DNA from: Shewanella indica
GTDB lineage: Bacteria; Pseudomonadota; Gammaproteobacteria; Enterobacterales; Shewanellaceae
Assembly: GCF_002836975.1 (NCBI RefSeq)
Contig: NZ_NIJK01000027.1
Coordinates: 1-64,000, forward strand
DNA length: 64,000 bases
Reading direction: 5' to 3'
The number at the start of each line of letters is the position of its first letter. Within the stretch, counting starts at the first letter, position 1. The notes under the pieces were generated by a model. The model did not search any database and had not been told where the DNA came from. It was given only the letters and a program-made list of their open reading frames with translations. Of the stretch, positions 25,644 to 34,947 are shown piece by piece. The position numbers and the translations under genes were made by a program.

Positions 25644-26063
25644 GTGCGCATAGCAAACAGCTGGCGTTGGCTGTTCCTGCTGCTGATGTTGTCAATGATA
25701 TTTGCAACCAAGGTGCAGGCTGACCCAGATAATAACAATCAAGAAATCAAGCTGGCTATCACACCTCAGCTCTGTATTCTCAAGAGTGAAGAGGACACCT
25801 GTTCGCTTGATGTCAGTTTAAGCTGGACTAATACAAATGGTGCGGTTTGTATCCTTTCTGATTATGAAGGGTTACAACGTTGGTGCAGTGAAACTGAAGA
25901 TGTGCACAGCCTCACATTCCGGCTCACAACCAGTGAGGACATTCATTTTGTCATGGTAGATAAAGACACATGGCAAACCTTAGCCGGCGTTTACTTTAGA
26001 ACGACCCCCGTATCTGACACCAATGTCAGGCGCAGATATCGCAACCCTTGGAGTTTATTCTGA
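25644..26063 (+). CDS. DUF3019 periplasmic protein
   Basis: The product has 139 residues, starting at GTG 25644, five bases after the MipA stop. A signal peptide runs to about residue 26 (FLLLMLSMIFATKVQA). The mature part has a conserved-looking pattern of four cysteines (QLCILKSEEDTC, GAVCILSDYEGLQRWC), suggesting disulfides, and a C-terminal RRRYRNPWSLF. The fold is predicted beta-rich. DUF3019 proteins recur in Shewanella-type genomes beside MipA and a two-component pair; a periplasmic signal-passing role is only inference. Confidence 0.88.
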   Translation: MRIANSWRWLFLLLMLSMIFATKVQADPDNNNQEIKLAITPQLCILKSEEDTCSLDVSLSWTNTNGAVCILSDYEGLQRWCSETEDVHSLTFRLTTSEDIHFVMVDKDTWQTLAGVYFRTTPVSDTNVRRRYRNPWSLF

Positions 26064-26776
26064 TGACCTCAGCGCAATCGACTCACCGAGTTTTATTGGT
26101 AGAAGACGATATTCGTCTTGCCAACCTTATTGTGGATTATCTCAAGTCCCATGGCATGCATGTAGAAGTTGAGCGCCGCGGTGACACAGTTTTGACCCGA
26201 CTGCTCAACTACAAACCTGATATTATCTTGCTGGACATCATGCTACCAGGCATGGATGGACTGTCGCTGTGCGAAAAACTACCGGATTACTTTGCCGGCC
26301 CTATCCTGCTGATGAGCGCACTTGGCTCCAATGAAGATCAAATCAAAGGCCTGGAACTGGGAGCCGATGACTATGTGGTTAAACCGGTTGACCCGGCACT
26401 CCTGGTCGCGCGGATCAACAATCTGCTAAGACGTCATACCAAACCACCTATGGCAGAATCTCACTGCCTGAGCTTTGGCAAGCTGAGCATAGATCCTCAC
26501 ACCCAGGCAATTCGTCTGGGCGATAAAGAGGTGGATCTCACCAGTCACGAATTTGAACTCCTGTGGCTGCTGGCATCCCAGGCCGGCCAAGTACTGAGCC
26601 GCCAATATATCTATCAGTGCCTGCTGAATATCGACTTCGATGGCAAGGATCGCAAGATAGACGTACGTATCTCCCGCCTGCGTAAAAAACTGGGCGATAA
26701 CATAGAAACGCCATTCAGGATCAAGACGGTTTGGGGCCAGGGATATCTATTTGCCCCCGAAGCCTGGAACAGCTAA
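26063..26776 (+). CDS. OmpR-family response regulator
   Basis: The product has 237 residues from the ATG at 26063, which overlaps the DUF3019 stop by one base (TGATG). The receiver domain has the acidic pair at residues 15-16 (LLVEDDIRL), phosphorylated Asp58 (ILLDIMLPGMDG) and KPVDP. The C-terminal winged helix contains LTSHEFELLWLLASQAG and DVRISRLRKKLGD. It acts with the kinase encoded next. It closely follows the RstA pattern of regulators. Confidence 0.94.
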   Translation: MTSAQSTHRVLLVEDDIRLANLIVDYLKSHGMHVEVERRGDTVLTRLLNYKPDIILLDIMLPGMDGLSLCEKLPDYFAGPILLMSALGSNEDQIKGLELGADDYVVKPVDPALLVARINNLLRRHTKPPMAESHCLSFGKLSIDPHTQAIRLGDKEVDLTSHEFELLWLLASQAGQVLSRQYIYQCLLNIDFDGKDRKIDVRISRLRKKLGDNIETPFRIKTVWGQGYLFAPEAWNS

Positions 26777-26795
26777 TCCCCAAATAGGTTACCGC

Positions 26796-28073
26796 GTGAA
26801 ACGCCTCTTCATCAGTTTGTATCTACTGATCAGCCTGAGCTTTCTCGGGCTGGGATGGACCCTAGACGCCCTTTGGCAGCAACACGATGACGAGGCGGAA
26901 CTCTTGGCCGATGCGCCACTTATGGCCATGGCTGCCATCTTGAAGCCCATGAGCCCAGAACAGCGGCAACAGGCGATCGCCACCGCCAATGTCAATGCCA
27001 CCTATCCATTGCGTCTGTTCAGTGCCGACAAGATCACCCTGGCCGATGATGGCGAGTTAGCTCCCGGTGAAGTCTTCACTACCCTGACCAACTCAGGTAG
27101 ACAGATGCAGTTTATCCGCCTGGACCAACAGGTGCTGATGACAGGCCCGATAGACACAGATCCCAGAGCCAGACTGCGTGGCCTATTCACCCTGTTTTTC
27201 TATCTGTCGCTGGCCGGTGTGGCCTTGGTTTGGGTCTGGCCGCTATCGAGAGATCTTAAGGTGCTCAAACAAGCAACTGAAGCCCTCGGACAAGCCAAAT
27301 GGGATACCCGTATCAAGCTATCGCCCCGCTCTCAGGTAAAGCCCCTGGCGCACACTTTCAATGAGATGGCACGGCATATCGGTGCTCTTATCGACAACCA
27401 ACGACACCTGGCCAATGCTGTATCCCACGAGATCCGCACGCCGCTGGCCAGACTCAAGTTTGCCCTGGCGCTGATCCCCAACTATTGCCGTGAAGGAGCC
27501 GATGAAACCGCCAGAGCCGACTTTATTGCCGGCATGACAGAAGATGTCAAAGAGATGGAATCCTTGCTGCAGGAGATGCTCACCTACGCCAGCCTGGAGT
27601 CGGCCCAAACAGGGCTGAGACAGGAGAGCTGCGATCTCACCGCCCTCTGCCGCCAGGTGATAGACAGACTGCAGAGCCTGAGCCCGATTCCAATAACCCT
27701 GGATAGTTCCGTCGCCAAACTGCCCTTCACCTGTGAACCGGCCTTGATTGAAAGAGCACTGCAAAACCTGCTCACCAATGCCCAGCGCTTTGCCGAAAGC
27801 CAAATTCAGGTGACTCTGAGTGATGAAAAAGACAGGGTGACTATTGAGGTTAAAGACGATGGTGAAGGGATCCCCGAAGAGGAACAACGCAAGATATTCG
27901 AGCCCTTTGTCCGCAGCGATACCTCACGCAACAACAATAAAGGCTTTGGGCTGGGGCTGGCAATAATCAAGCGTATAGCCGAACGCCATCATGGGGAAAT
28001 CCTGCTATTCAGCCGCCCCGGGGAAACCCGTTTTTGCATCAGCCTGCCCAAGCGTGAACTCAATCGAGACTGA
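26796..28073 (+). CDS. Membrane histidine kinase
   Basis: The product has 425 residues from the GTG at 26796; the frame is open from 26751, overlapping the regulator, so the start is not certain. Membrane helices near 5-24 and 135-155 enclose a periplasmic domain of about 110 residues. A HAMP region follows, then the H-box AVSHEIRTPLARLK with His211, and a HATPase domain with LTNAQRFAE, DDGEGIPEEEQRKIFEPF and GFGLGLAIIKRI. RstB-like overall. Its last 14 bases overlap the convergent DUF1289 gene. Confidence 0.92.
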   Translation: MKRLFISLYLLISLSFLGLGWTLDALWQQHDDEAELLADAPLMAMAAILKPMSPEQRQQAIATANVNATYPLRLFSADKITLADDGELAPGEVFTTLTNSGRQMQFIRLDQQVLMTGPIDTDPRARLRGLFTLFFYLSLAGVALVWVWPLSRDLKVLKQATEALGQAKWDTRIKLSPRSQVKPLAHTFNEMARHIGALIDNQRHLANAVSHEIRTPLARLKFALALIPNYCREGADETARADFIAGMTEDVKEMESLLQEMLTYASLESAQTGLRQESCDLTALCRQVIDRLQSLSPIPITLDSSVAKLPFTCEPALIERALQNLLTNAQRFAESQIQVTLSDEKDRVTIEVKDDGEGIPEEEQRKIFEPFVRSDTSRNNNKGFGLGLAIIKRIAERHHGEILLFSRPGETRFCISLPKRELNRD

Positions 28074-28371
28074 AATCACTGAAGTCCAGAGGCTCGTCTG
28101 CGTCGTCTTTGGCATCAAAGTCCAGGCTGTGATTCAACTGCAGCTCTTCCACCTTTAGCTGCGCCCTGCGCGCCTTTATTTGCGCCAGTTGCCAACGCCG
28201 TTTACGCGCCTTGCACAGGCGAATAACATCCAACTTGCGGGCGTTGGAAAAATTGAGCCAATCAAACCTCTCTTCACGGTTACGGAAACAACCTTTGCAA
28301 TAGCCCTTGGCATCTGTCTGGCAGACACCGATACAGGGGCTGGGGATATCAAAAAAGACCAGTTGTTCCAT
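28060..28371 (-). CDS. DUF1289 protein with a four-cysteine N-terminal motif
   Basis: The product has 103 residues. SPCIGVCQTDAKGYCKGCFR carries the C-x3-C-xn-C-x2-C pattern that names DUF1289, probably a metal or iron-sulfur site. RTxEE-like NREERFDWLNFS follows. The rest is a basic helix and then an acidic tail (DFDAKDDADEPLDFSDFSLD). Function is unknown. The 3' end overlaps the end of the kinase gene on the other strand. Confidence 0.87.
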   Translation of the reverse strand: MEQLVFFDIPSPCIGVCQTDAKGYCKGCFRNREERFDWLNFSNARKLDVIRLCKARKRRWQLAQIKARRAQLKVEELQLNHSLDFDAKDDADEPLDFSDFSLD

Positions 28372-28521
28372 AGGGGCGTAAATGCAGGCTCTATCTGATG
28401 GGTAAACCTTAGGTATATCATCTCATTCTTAAAAAGGCGATTTTTTATCCACTTCTTGCACTAACGGCCGCTTTGGCACAAAGTCACAGGGTAAGGTATA
28501 TCCCTTCACGGAGGACAAGCG

Positions 28522-29049
28522 ATGACATTCAGGACACTCTTGCTGCTGTTACCCCTGCTGCTGACAGCCTGCGCCCAGCAGCCGAAACAGGACTACGACC
28601 CGGGATACAGCTTCGCCAAGCTACAAAAGTTCACCTCCCTGCCGATTTCCAGCAGCGATGATCCCCTGAGCGCCGAGCGGATCAATCAAGCGATTGTCGA
28701 CACGCTGAAAAGCAAACAATTTACTGAAGTCACTGAGTCAGCGGACTTCAAGGTTTCCTTTGCCTTTCGCACAACAGATAAGCCAAAAGACTCAGGCCTC
28801 TCCATCGGCCTTGGCAGCGGCACCTGGGGCTCTGGCGGCGGCATTGGCGTGGGCACCAGTGTAGGTGTACCCCTGGGCGCCGATGCCAAACTCCAGACCA
28901 TACAAATCGATATCATAGAGGCGAGTAGCAACCGCCTCATCTGGCGCGGCAGCGATCAGTTCAGCTTCAGCGATGGCGGTGAAGGTAAGGCAGAGGCAAC
29001 CCGGGAAACCGTGATGCGGATCCTGAGCCAGTTTCCGCCTCAACCGTGA
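28522..29049 (+). CDS. DUF4136 lipoprotein
   Basis: The product has 175 residues. A lipoprotein signal LLLLLPLLLTAC ends in the lipobox cysteine at residue 17. The mature domain has the DUF4136 pattern: YDPGYSFAKLQKFTSLP, INQAIVDTLKSKQFTEV, ADFKVSFAFRT, a Gly-rich segment (GLGSGTWGSGGGIGVG), and NRLIWRGSDQFSF. It is envelope-anchored; function unknown. GGAGGACAAGCG precedes the ATG. Its last 10 bases overlap the convergent ATPase gene. Confidence 0.88.
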   Translation: MTFRTLLLLLPLLLTACAQQPKQDYDPGYSFAKLQKFTSLPISSSDDPLSAERINQAIVDTLKSKQFTEVTESADFKVSFAFRTTDKPKDSGLSIGLGSGTWGSGGGIGVGTSVGVPLGADAKLQTIQIDIIEASSNRLIWRGSDQFSFSDGGEGKAEATRETVMRILSQFPPQP

Positions 29050-30506
29050 GCCATCACAGTGCGGCCGTTGGCCCATTGACGCAGGGCGTTGAGCTTTTCG
29101 GCCATCACTACAGATAAGGGGCGGGTCCGACTCAGGGCATCGAGCAGCCAGGCCTGATTGGCCTCCTGCCCAGCCGCCCTCGCGGCATAACGGGCAGAAA
29201 TAACCGCCTGCTCTATCTCGGCGCCGGAGAAACCTTCACTGGCGCTTGCCAGACTCGCCAATTCCAGCGCGGCCGGATCGATATTGCGCTTACGGCAGTG
29301 GATACGGAAGATCTCCTCCCGGGTGGAGCTGTCCGGCAGGTCGACAAAAAATATCTCATCCAGGCGTCCCTTACGCAGCAGCTCGGGAGGCAGCGCGCTG
29401 ATATCATTGGCGGTCGCCACCATAAAGACTTCGGACTTGCGCTCTGCCATCCAGGTCAGCAGGGTGCCGAGGATCCGCTTCGAGGTGCCTTCATCGCTGT
29501 TACTGCTGCCCAGCCCCTTTTCAATTTCATCTATCCACAATACGCAGGGCGCCATCAATTCCGCCATCTCCAGCGCTTTCTTGAGGTTGCGCTCCGTCTC
29601 GCCTATGTACTTATTGTAGAGTCCGGCCATATCCAGGCGCAGTAAAGGCCGCTGCCAGATCCCGGCCACCGCCTTGGCCGCCAGGCTCTTGCCGCTGCCC
29701 TGCACCCCGAGCAGCATCACGCCCTTGGGCTTATCGAATGCTTGCGCATCGCTACCAAGGCGCCTGTGGCTCAGCCACTCCTTGAGTCTGGAAAGCCCGG
29801 CGACATCGGCAAAGTCACAGGTGTCATACTCAAATTGCAGCACACCTTCCATATCCAAAAGCGCAAACTTGGCCTTGTTGACCACGGGATTATCCGAGTG
29901 ACACAAGGCGCCATCATCCCAGATGGCCTTACGGGCAAGACGGCGGGCATCGGCATGGCTCAGACCGCGAAGATTACCGGCAAGCAGTGGGATCACGGCT
30001 TCATCGAGACGATTCAAGGCCCCTTTGGCTCGGGCCAGGCGCGCTTCCTCTATGATGAGGTTTTCCAACTGGGCCTGCCCTGGCATGGAAAGGGAGAAAT
30101 GAGCGCAGTATCGGCTCAGTTCAGGGGGAACATCAAAAGCGTGGCTGACCATCACCAGGGTGTTCTGCAAGGTTTCATGCTCAAGGGCAATCTCCTTGAT
30201 CATTCTCACGTTACGCGGCGCATCGACCACATAGGGGTGAAAGTCACAGAGCACATAGATCCCCTGCTGCTGGCTGGCCTTGATATGCGCCAGAATATCG
30301 GTCGGTTCGGCATTGAATTTCTGCACCCCAACTTCCCTGTCCAGCCGCTTGAGCCCCTGGGTAACACTCCAGCCATACAGGGGCCGCATCAGTACACCGG
30401 CCACTCGTTTGAGCAGCCCCAATACCCTGGGCTCCTCATACGTTTCAATTATCACCAAGGGTGTACCGCCCCTGAGCACCCCGGTTAAGTCTTTGACATC
30501 CTGCAT
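29040..30506 (-). CDS. AAA ATPase, Ycf46 type
   Basis: The product has 488 residues from the ATG at 30506 (MQDVKDLTGVLRGG), the start that fits the family; an ATG at 30602 adds 32 residues without family character. Walker A is LGVQGSGKSLAAKAVA, Walker B is VLWIDEIEKG, and the arginine finger region is LPPELLRKGRLDEIFFVDLP. The N-terminal 200 residues are the less conserved ATPase-like half (ETYEEPRVLGLL). In cyanobacteria Ycf46 relatives affect CO2 use and photosynthesis; the bacterial role is unknown. Confidence 0.9.
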   Translation of the reverse strand: MQDVKDLTGVLRGGTPLVIIETYEEPRVLGLLKRVAGVLMRPLYGWSVTQGLKRLDREVGVQKFNAEPTDILAHIKASQQQGIYVLCDFHPYVVDAPRNVRMIKEIALEHETLQNTLVMVSHAFDVPPELSRYCAHFSLSMPGQAQLENLIIEEARLARAKGALNRLDEAVIPLLAGNLRGLSHADARRLARKAIWDDGALCHSDNPVVNKAKFALLDMEGVLQFEYDTCDFADVAGLSRLKEWLSHRRLGSDAQAFDKPKGVMLLGVQGSGKSLAAKAVAGIWQRPLLRLDMAGLYNKYIGETERNLKKALEMAELMAPCVLWIDEIEKGLGSSNSDEGTSKRILGTLLTWMAERKSEVFMVATANDISALPPELLRKGRLDEIFFVDLPDSSTREEIFRIHCRKRNIDPAALELASLASASEGFSGAEIEQAVISARYAARAAGQEANQAWLLDALSRTRPLSVVMAEKLNALRQWANGRTVMAHG

Positions 30507-30690
30507 TCTGGCTTCCCGCACGATAATAACGGACTTAAGAATAACAAAATTCCAACATTCGCCACAGCAACGCAAGCAGTGATCCAGCGCACAATTTATC
30601 AAGCCTTCCGCCCAAGTCGATTACCAAAGGGTAAACTAGCAAAAAAATCCGCTGCCACAGGCAGCTACAATAACCAAAGGTACCCACACT

Positions 30691-31866
30691 ATGTTAGGCA
30701 CTCCCCTTAGCCAAGGCGCCGTGCGCGCCATGCTGCTCGGCTGCGGCGAACTGGGCAAAGAAGTTGCGATTGAACTGCAGCGCCTGGGCGTCGAAGTCAT
30801 CGGCGTCGACCGCTACCCCAATGCCCCTGCCATGCAAGTCAGCCATCGTTTTCATGTGGTCAACATGCTCGATCCCGAGGCGCTGCGCGCCGTCATCGAG
30901 CTGGAAAAACCCCATCTGGTCATTCCGGAAATCGAAGCCATAGCCACAGCGACGCTGGCGCAAATGGAGGCCGAAGGCCTGAAGGTGGTACCCACCGCCA
31001 GAGCCACCCAGTTGACCATGGACAGAGAAGGCATTCGCCGTCTGGCGGCAGAGACGTTGGGGATCCCCACCTCGCCCTACGTCTTTTGTGACACTGAGGC
31101 AGAATTCAATCAGGCGGTGGCCAAAATAGGTTTGCCCTGCGTGGTCAAGCCTGTGATGAGCTCATCGGGCAAGGGCCAGAGCGTGATCCGCGAACAAGCT
31201 CAGATAGCCGCGGCCTGGGAGTATGCTCAGCAAGGTGGCCGCGCCGGTCAAGGCCGGGTGATAGTCGAAGGCTTTGTGCCTTTCGACTACGAAATCACCC
31301 TGCTCACCATAAGTGCAGTCAACGGCATTCATTTCTGTGCGCCTATAGGCCACAGGCAGGAAGACGGTGACTACCGCGAATCCTGGCAGCCACAGGCCAT
31401 GAGCCAAGTGGCCCTGGAAAAGGCGCAACAGATAGGCGCCAAAGTGGTTGAGGCGCTCGGTGGTCATGGTTTGTTTGGGGTAGAACTCTTTATCAAGGGC
31501 GATGAAGTCTACTTCTCTGAAGTCTCGCCCCGCCCACACGACACCGGCATGGTGACCCTGATAAGCCAGGATCTGTCCGAGTTTGCCCTGCACGTGCGTG
31601 CCATTCTCGGATTGCCGATCGCCAATATCCGCCAACAGGGCCCCAGCGCTTCGGCTGTGGTGCTCAAAGAAGGCGACTCAAACAACCTGCGCTACACGGG
31701 CCTTGCTGCAGCGCTGAGCGAAGCCGACACCCAGCTGCGACTGTTCGGCAAGCCGGAGATCCATGGTCGCCGCCGTCTGGGAGTTGCCCTGGCAAGGGAT
31801 CTGGATATTCAAAGTGCCATAGACAAGGCGCTGCGCTCTGCTGCCAAAGTGGAAGTGATTTTTTAA
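30691..31866 (+). CDS. purT: Formate-dependent phosphoribosylglycinamide formyltransferase PurT
   Basis: The product has 391 residues of the ATP-grasp fold. [20 protein letters not shown] opens the preATP-grasp domain; [15 protein letters not shown] binds [33 protein letters not shown]-like sequence (here [20 protein letters not shown]) holds the Mg2+ ligands. It makes formyl-GAR from formate and ATP in purine synthesis. No clear PurR box was found by eye in the 90 bases upstream. It is 11 bases upstream of the CYTH gene and may be co-transcribed. Confidence 0.96.
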   Translation: MLGTPLSQGAVRAMLLGCGELGKEVAIELQRLGVEVIGVDRYPNAPAMQVSHRFHVVNMLDPEALRAVIELEKPHLVIPEIEAIATATLAQMEAEGLKVVPTARATQLTMDREGIRRLAAETLGIPTSPYVFCDTEAEFNQAVAKIGLPCVVKPVMSSSGKGQSVIREQAQIAAAWEYAQQGGRAGQGRVIVEGFVPFDYEITLLTISAVNGIHFCAPIGHRQEDGDYRESWQPQAMSQVALEKAQQIGAKVVEALGGHGLFGVELFIKGDEVYFSEVSPRPHDTGMVTLISQDLSEFALHVRAILGLPIANIRQQGPSASAVVLKEGDSNNLRYTGLAAALSEADTQLRLFGKPEIHGRRRLGVALARDLDIQSAIDKALRSAAKVEVIF

Positions 31867-31877
31867 AAGAGACCGCC

Positions 31878-32438
31878 ATGAGCCAGCATTTTCAGGGTAA
31901 GTATGAAGTGGAACTCAAGTTCCGTCTGAATGAATCTTGCAGCAAACAACAACTGCTTGAGCGCATCAATGCCATGGAGCATGAGTGCATGTTTGCCGAT
32001 AATCAGGAGGACGACTGCTACTTCGATACCCCGGATGGTCAACTGGCCGCGGCGGACAAGTCACTGTGCATCCGGGAGATGCAGCCATCCAACAATCTGC
32101 TGTGGATCCTCAAGGGCCCAGGAGCGGATTGCTGTGAGGCGGTCAATATCTCGGATGCCGCCAGGGCCCGCAGCATGCTCAGCGCCATGGGCTATGTGCC
32201 GGTGCAGCGGCTGCAAAAATGCCGCAGCATCTACTTTATCGGCAAGTGGCATATGACGCTGGACAGCCTGGCGGGGCTCGGCGATTTTGCCGAGCTGGCG
32301 ATCATGACCGACGATAGCGATAAGCTGGAGCAGCTTCGCAGCGAGCTTTGGCAACTGGCGGCCCGGTTCGGGCTGACCCAAGCCATGTTGGAGCCCTGCT
32401 CCTATCGGCAACTGTGCCGCACTATACCTTATTATTGA
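31878..32438 (+). CDS. cyaB: CYTH-domain protein, class IV adenylate cyclase type
   Basis: The product has 186 residues. The CYTH signature ExExK is present as YEVELKFRL near residue 9. CYFDTPDGQLAAADKSLCIR and LLWILKGPGADCCEAVNI follow the tunnel strands, with acidic metal ligands late (LGDFAELAIM). Such proteins are either adenylate cyclases (CyaB/AC-IV) or triphosphatases. The class IV reading is favoured by overall similarity, but activity cannot be told from sequence alone. It follows purT closely. Confidence 0.85.
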   Translation: MSQHFQGKYEVELKFRLNESCSKQQLLERINAMEHECMFADNQEDDCYFDTPDGQLAAADKSLCIREMQPSNNLLWILKGPGADCCEAVNISDAARARSMLSAMGYVPVQRLQKCRSIYFIGKWHMTLDSLAGLGDFAELAIMTDDSDKLEQLRSELWQLAARFGLTQAMLEPCSYRQLCRTIPYY

Positions 32439-32439
32439 G

Positions 32440-33393
32440 TTAAACCTGGTTAACTGAGTCTCCGTCAATAAAGGCGCGCAGATTGTCCACGGCAATATCC
32501 AACAGCTTCTGCCTGGCTTCTATTGTCGCCCAGGCATTGTGCGGACTTATGCTGACGCCTTTGGCATTGAGTAAGGGGTTGTCAGGCATTGGAGGCTCAC
32601 TGGAGAGCACATCCACTCCGGCCCGCAACTTGCCCTGATTAAGTGCTGTGGCAAGCGCATTTTCATCCACCAGCCCACCACGGGCGGTATTGATCAAAAT
32701 AACCCCGGGCTTTAACAGCTGCAGCGAGTCTTGATTGATCATCTTCTCAGTCGCCGATGTCAGCGGGCAGTGCAGCGAAATCACATCGGCTTCACGATAC
32801 AGCTGCTCCAGTGGCGCCCAGCTGATGCCTTCGGCCAGGTCATGGCGCTCGGTTCGGGTATGCAGCAGCACCCGCATCCCCAGCGCCCTGGCAATATTCG
32901 CCACTCGCGAGCCTATATCACCATAACCGACTATTCCCATCACCTTGCCCGTGAGTGACATCAGCGGTGACAGCGTAAAACAGAAGTCGGCGCACTGGCT
33001 CCAGGCCCCCGCCGCCACAGCCTGGTGGTGCTGCGCCACTTGTTGGGTGTGATACAAGAGATGGGCAAAGACCATCTGCGCCACCGCATCCGGACCATAG
33101 CCAGGCACATTGGTGACTGTGATGCCAAGGTCGCCGGCGGCCTGTAAGTCGACCACATTGGTGCCCGTGGCAAGAATGCCTACGTACTTGAGCCCGGGCA
33201 GCGCCGCCAGTTGCTGCGCCCCGAGCACTGTCTTGTTGGTGAGCAGAATATCGGCGCCTTGGGCGCGTTGCTGCACAAGCTCAGCCGGAGTTCTGTCATA
33301 GACGCTAAGCTCCCCAAGCGCCTTGAGTGGCGACCAATCGAGATCGCCGGGATTGAGACAAAAGCCATCCAGAACCACTATTTTAAAGCTCAT
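32440..33393 (-). CDS. D-2-hydroxyacid dehydrogenase (glycerate dehydrogenase-like)
   Basis: The product has 317 residues from the ATG at 33393, which has AAGGAGG at the right distance; a GTG at 33399 is a lesser choice. The NAD loop is GIVGYGDIGSRVANIARALG. The catalytic Arg is in NTARGGLVDENALA, the Glu in VLSSEPPMPDNPL, and the His in SISPHNAWATIEA. It reduces hydroxypyruvate, glyoxylate or a similar 2-keto acid. The gene ends one base beyond the convergent cyaB stop. Confidence 0.92.
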   Translation of the reverse strand: MSFKIVVLDGFCLNPGDLDWSPLKALGELSVYDRTPAELVQQRAQGADILLTNKTVLGAQQLAALPGLKYVGILATGTNVVDLQAAGDLGITVTNVPGYGPDAVAQMVFAHLLYHTQQVAQHHQAVAAGAWSQCADFCFTLSPLMSLTGKVMGIVGYGDIGSRVANIARALGMRVLLHTRTERHDLAEGISWAPLEQLYREADVISLHCPLTSATEKMINQDSLQLLKPGVILINTARGGLVDENALATALNQGKLRAGVDVLSSEPPMPDNPLLNAKGVSISPHNAWATIEARQKLLDIAVDNLRAFIDGDSVNQV

Positions 33394-33414
33394 ACTCACC
33401 TCCTTATTGCCTGC

Positions 33415-34029
33415 TCAGAAACGGTATCTTAACCCCAGATTGGCCTGTCCCTGCCACAGAGTATCGCCCTTGATATGCCATAAGCACTGATTGACATCGC
33501 AAAACAGGCTGCTGTCGCTGCTTATCAGGGTCGCATAACCGCGCACATCGGCAAACAGGGATAGCTGCTCCAGCAGTTGGTAATCCAGCCCCAGCCCAAG
33601 TCCCATGGAAAAACGGGTCTCATTACTGCCATACTCGGGACGCAGTTGCGTCAAACCGGCACTGGCGGTGACATAGGGCCGCAGCTTGCCTTTAGGGAAA
33701 TAGAGCGTGCCCCCCAGATGCAGATAATCAACGCTGAGGTCCATCAGCTTGTCAGCGCCCGGAAAACCATTGCCACTGAGCTCAGTGCCCTGATGGGAGT
33801 AAAGCAGATACATGTCACCCGGATCTGACGTCGTCAGCCCCAACATAAAGCCAAAATGACCGGCCTCGGTAATATCCGCACTATTGTTGTCATTAACTGC
33901 GCTTTCGCTGGACCTATAGTCCAGATCATTGCCGCCAAAGCTGTAACCGCCGAACGGCGCAACAAACACTTCGGCCTGAGCCTGACCGCTCAGGGCCAAA
34001 AGCAAGGGAATTGAATAAGCAAGTTTCAT
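33415..34029 (-). CDS. Small outer-membrane beta-barrel protein
   Basis: The product has 204 residues. A signal peptide ends near residue 19 (LLLALSGQAQA). The mature part shows eight alternating strands and ends ANLGLRYRF with terminal Phe, an OmpX/OmpA-like barrel of about 185 residues. Two cysteines (FCDVNQC) are eleven-odd residues before the last strands. There is no enzyme motif. It lies 58 bases after djlA on the same strand. Confidence 0.82.
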   Translation of the reverse strand: MKLAYSIPLLLALSGQAQAEVFVAPFGGYSFGGNDLDYRSSESAVNDNNSADITEAGHFGFMLGLTTSDPGDMYLLYSHQGTELSGNGFPGADKLMDLSVDYLHLGGTLYFPKGKLRPYVTASAGLTQLRPEYGSNETRFSMGLGLGLDYQLLEQLSLFADVRGYATLISSDSSLFCDVNQCLWHIKGDTLWQGQANLGLRYRF

Positions 34030-34087
34030 GGCGCTCTCCTTGGGTGAACCCTCTTTAACAGTATGAGCCGCCCCCCAAGGGCTAGGC

Positions 34088-34861
34088 TCAGCGCATTCCT
34101 CTACTGCTCTTGACCCTGTCGTAAGCCGCCTGAATATCCTGAGCCTTACGCTTGGCCAACTCCATCATCTCTTCCGGTAAGCCCTTGGCTACCAATTTAT
34201 CCGGATGATGTTCATTCATCAATTTACGATAGGCGCGTTTGACATCCTGATCGCTGGCGGACTCTGAAAGCCCCAAGACTTCATAGGCATCGGCAACCGA
34301 TGGTCTATGATCGCCGGGCGCTTGCTGAAAGCGAAACTCTGCCTGCCAACGCTTGAGCAGCTCATCGAGCTGAAAGCTGCTGAATCCCAGCTCTCTGGCA
34401 ATCACCTGCAGTATTGCATATTCCTTGTCCTGCAGCTCACCGTCAGACAGGGCTGTCTGGATTTGAATTTCCAGAAACATCTGCTGCACTTCCCGGCGAC
34501 CAAAGGTGATGCGCCGAAAACGGCGCAGGCTGGCTTCCAGTTCAAAGTCCGGCTCCTTGCCCTCGCGAAACGCCTGCTGGGCATCTTTTCGCGCTGTGCC
34601 GCTGAGGCGCAACATATCCATCAGACTGGTGGCCATGCGGATATCATTTTCAGTCACCCGTCCAGAAGCCTTGGCGATATGCCCCATAACGGCAAAAGTG
34701 GTGTTGAAAAACTCAGCCTGCCGACTGCCGGCACTTTCCCCCTGAGCAGCTGCCATCCGCTTGTCATATAGATGTCCAAGCCAGATCCCCAGTAAGGCAC
34801 CGAAGAAACGCCCGAACATAAAGCCGATGACACCGCCGAAAAATTTACCCCAAATACGCAT
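34088..34861 (-). CDS. djlA: Membrane-anchored co-chaperone DjlA
   Basis: The product has 257 residues. The N-terminal membrane segment is glycine-rich (FFGGVIGFMFGRFFGALLGI), typical of DjlA. A TerB-like helical domain covers about 50-175. The C-terminal J-domain has the HPD motif in LMNEHHPDKLVAKG. It stimulates DnaK at the inner membrane and is linked to capsule and envelope stress signalling in E. coli. Its position beside lptD is conserved in gammaproteobacteria. Confidence 0.95.
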   Translation of the reverse strand: MRIWGKFFGGVIGFMFGRFFGALLGIWLGHLYDKRMAAAQGESAGSRQAEFFNTTFAVMGHIAKASGRVTENDIRMATSLMDMLRLSGTARKDAQQAFREGKEPDFELEASLRRFRRITFGRREVQQMFLEIQIQTALSDGELQDKEYAILQVIARELGFSSFQLDELLKRWQAEFRFQQAPGDHRPSVADAYEVLGLSESASDQDVKRAYRKLMNEHHPDKLVAKGLPEEMMELAKRKAQDIQAAYDRVKSSRGMR

Positions 34862-34947
34862 CTGTTATCCCATAGTGTGCCCGCACTTGGCCGGGCCAAT
34901 ATTCAATCTTGAACTGTCTTATCTTGTGTCTGCTTGCGGGCTCGTGG

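Noticed and set aside
29742-30488. 248-residue ORF opposite the AAA ATPase
   Set aside because: Antisense shadow; the ATPase on the other strand has intact Walker motifs.
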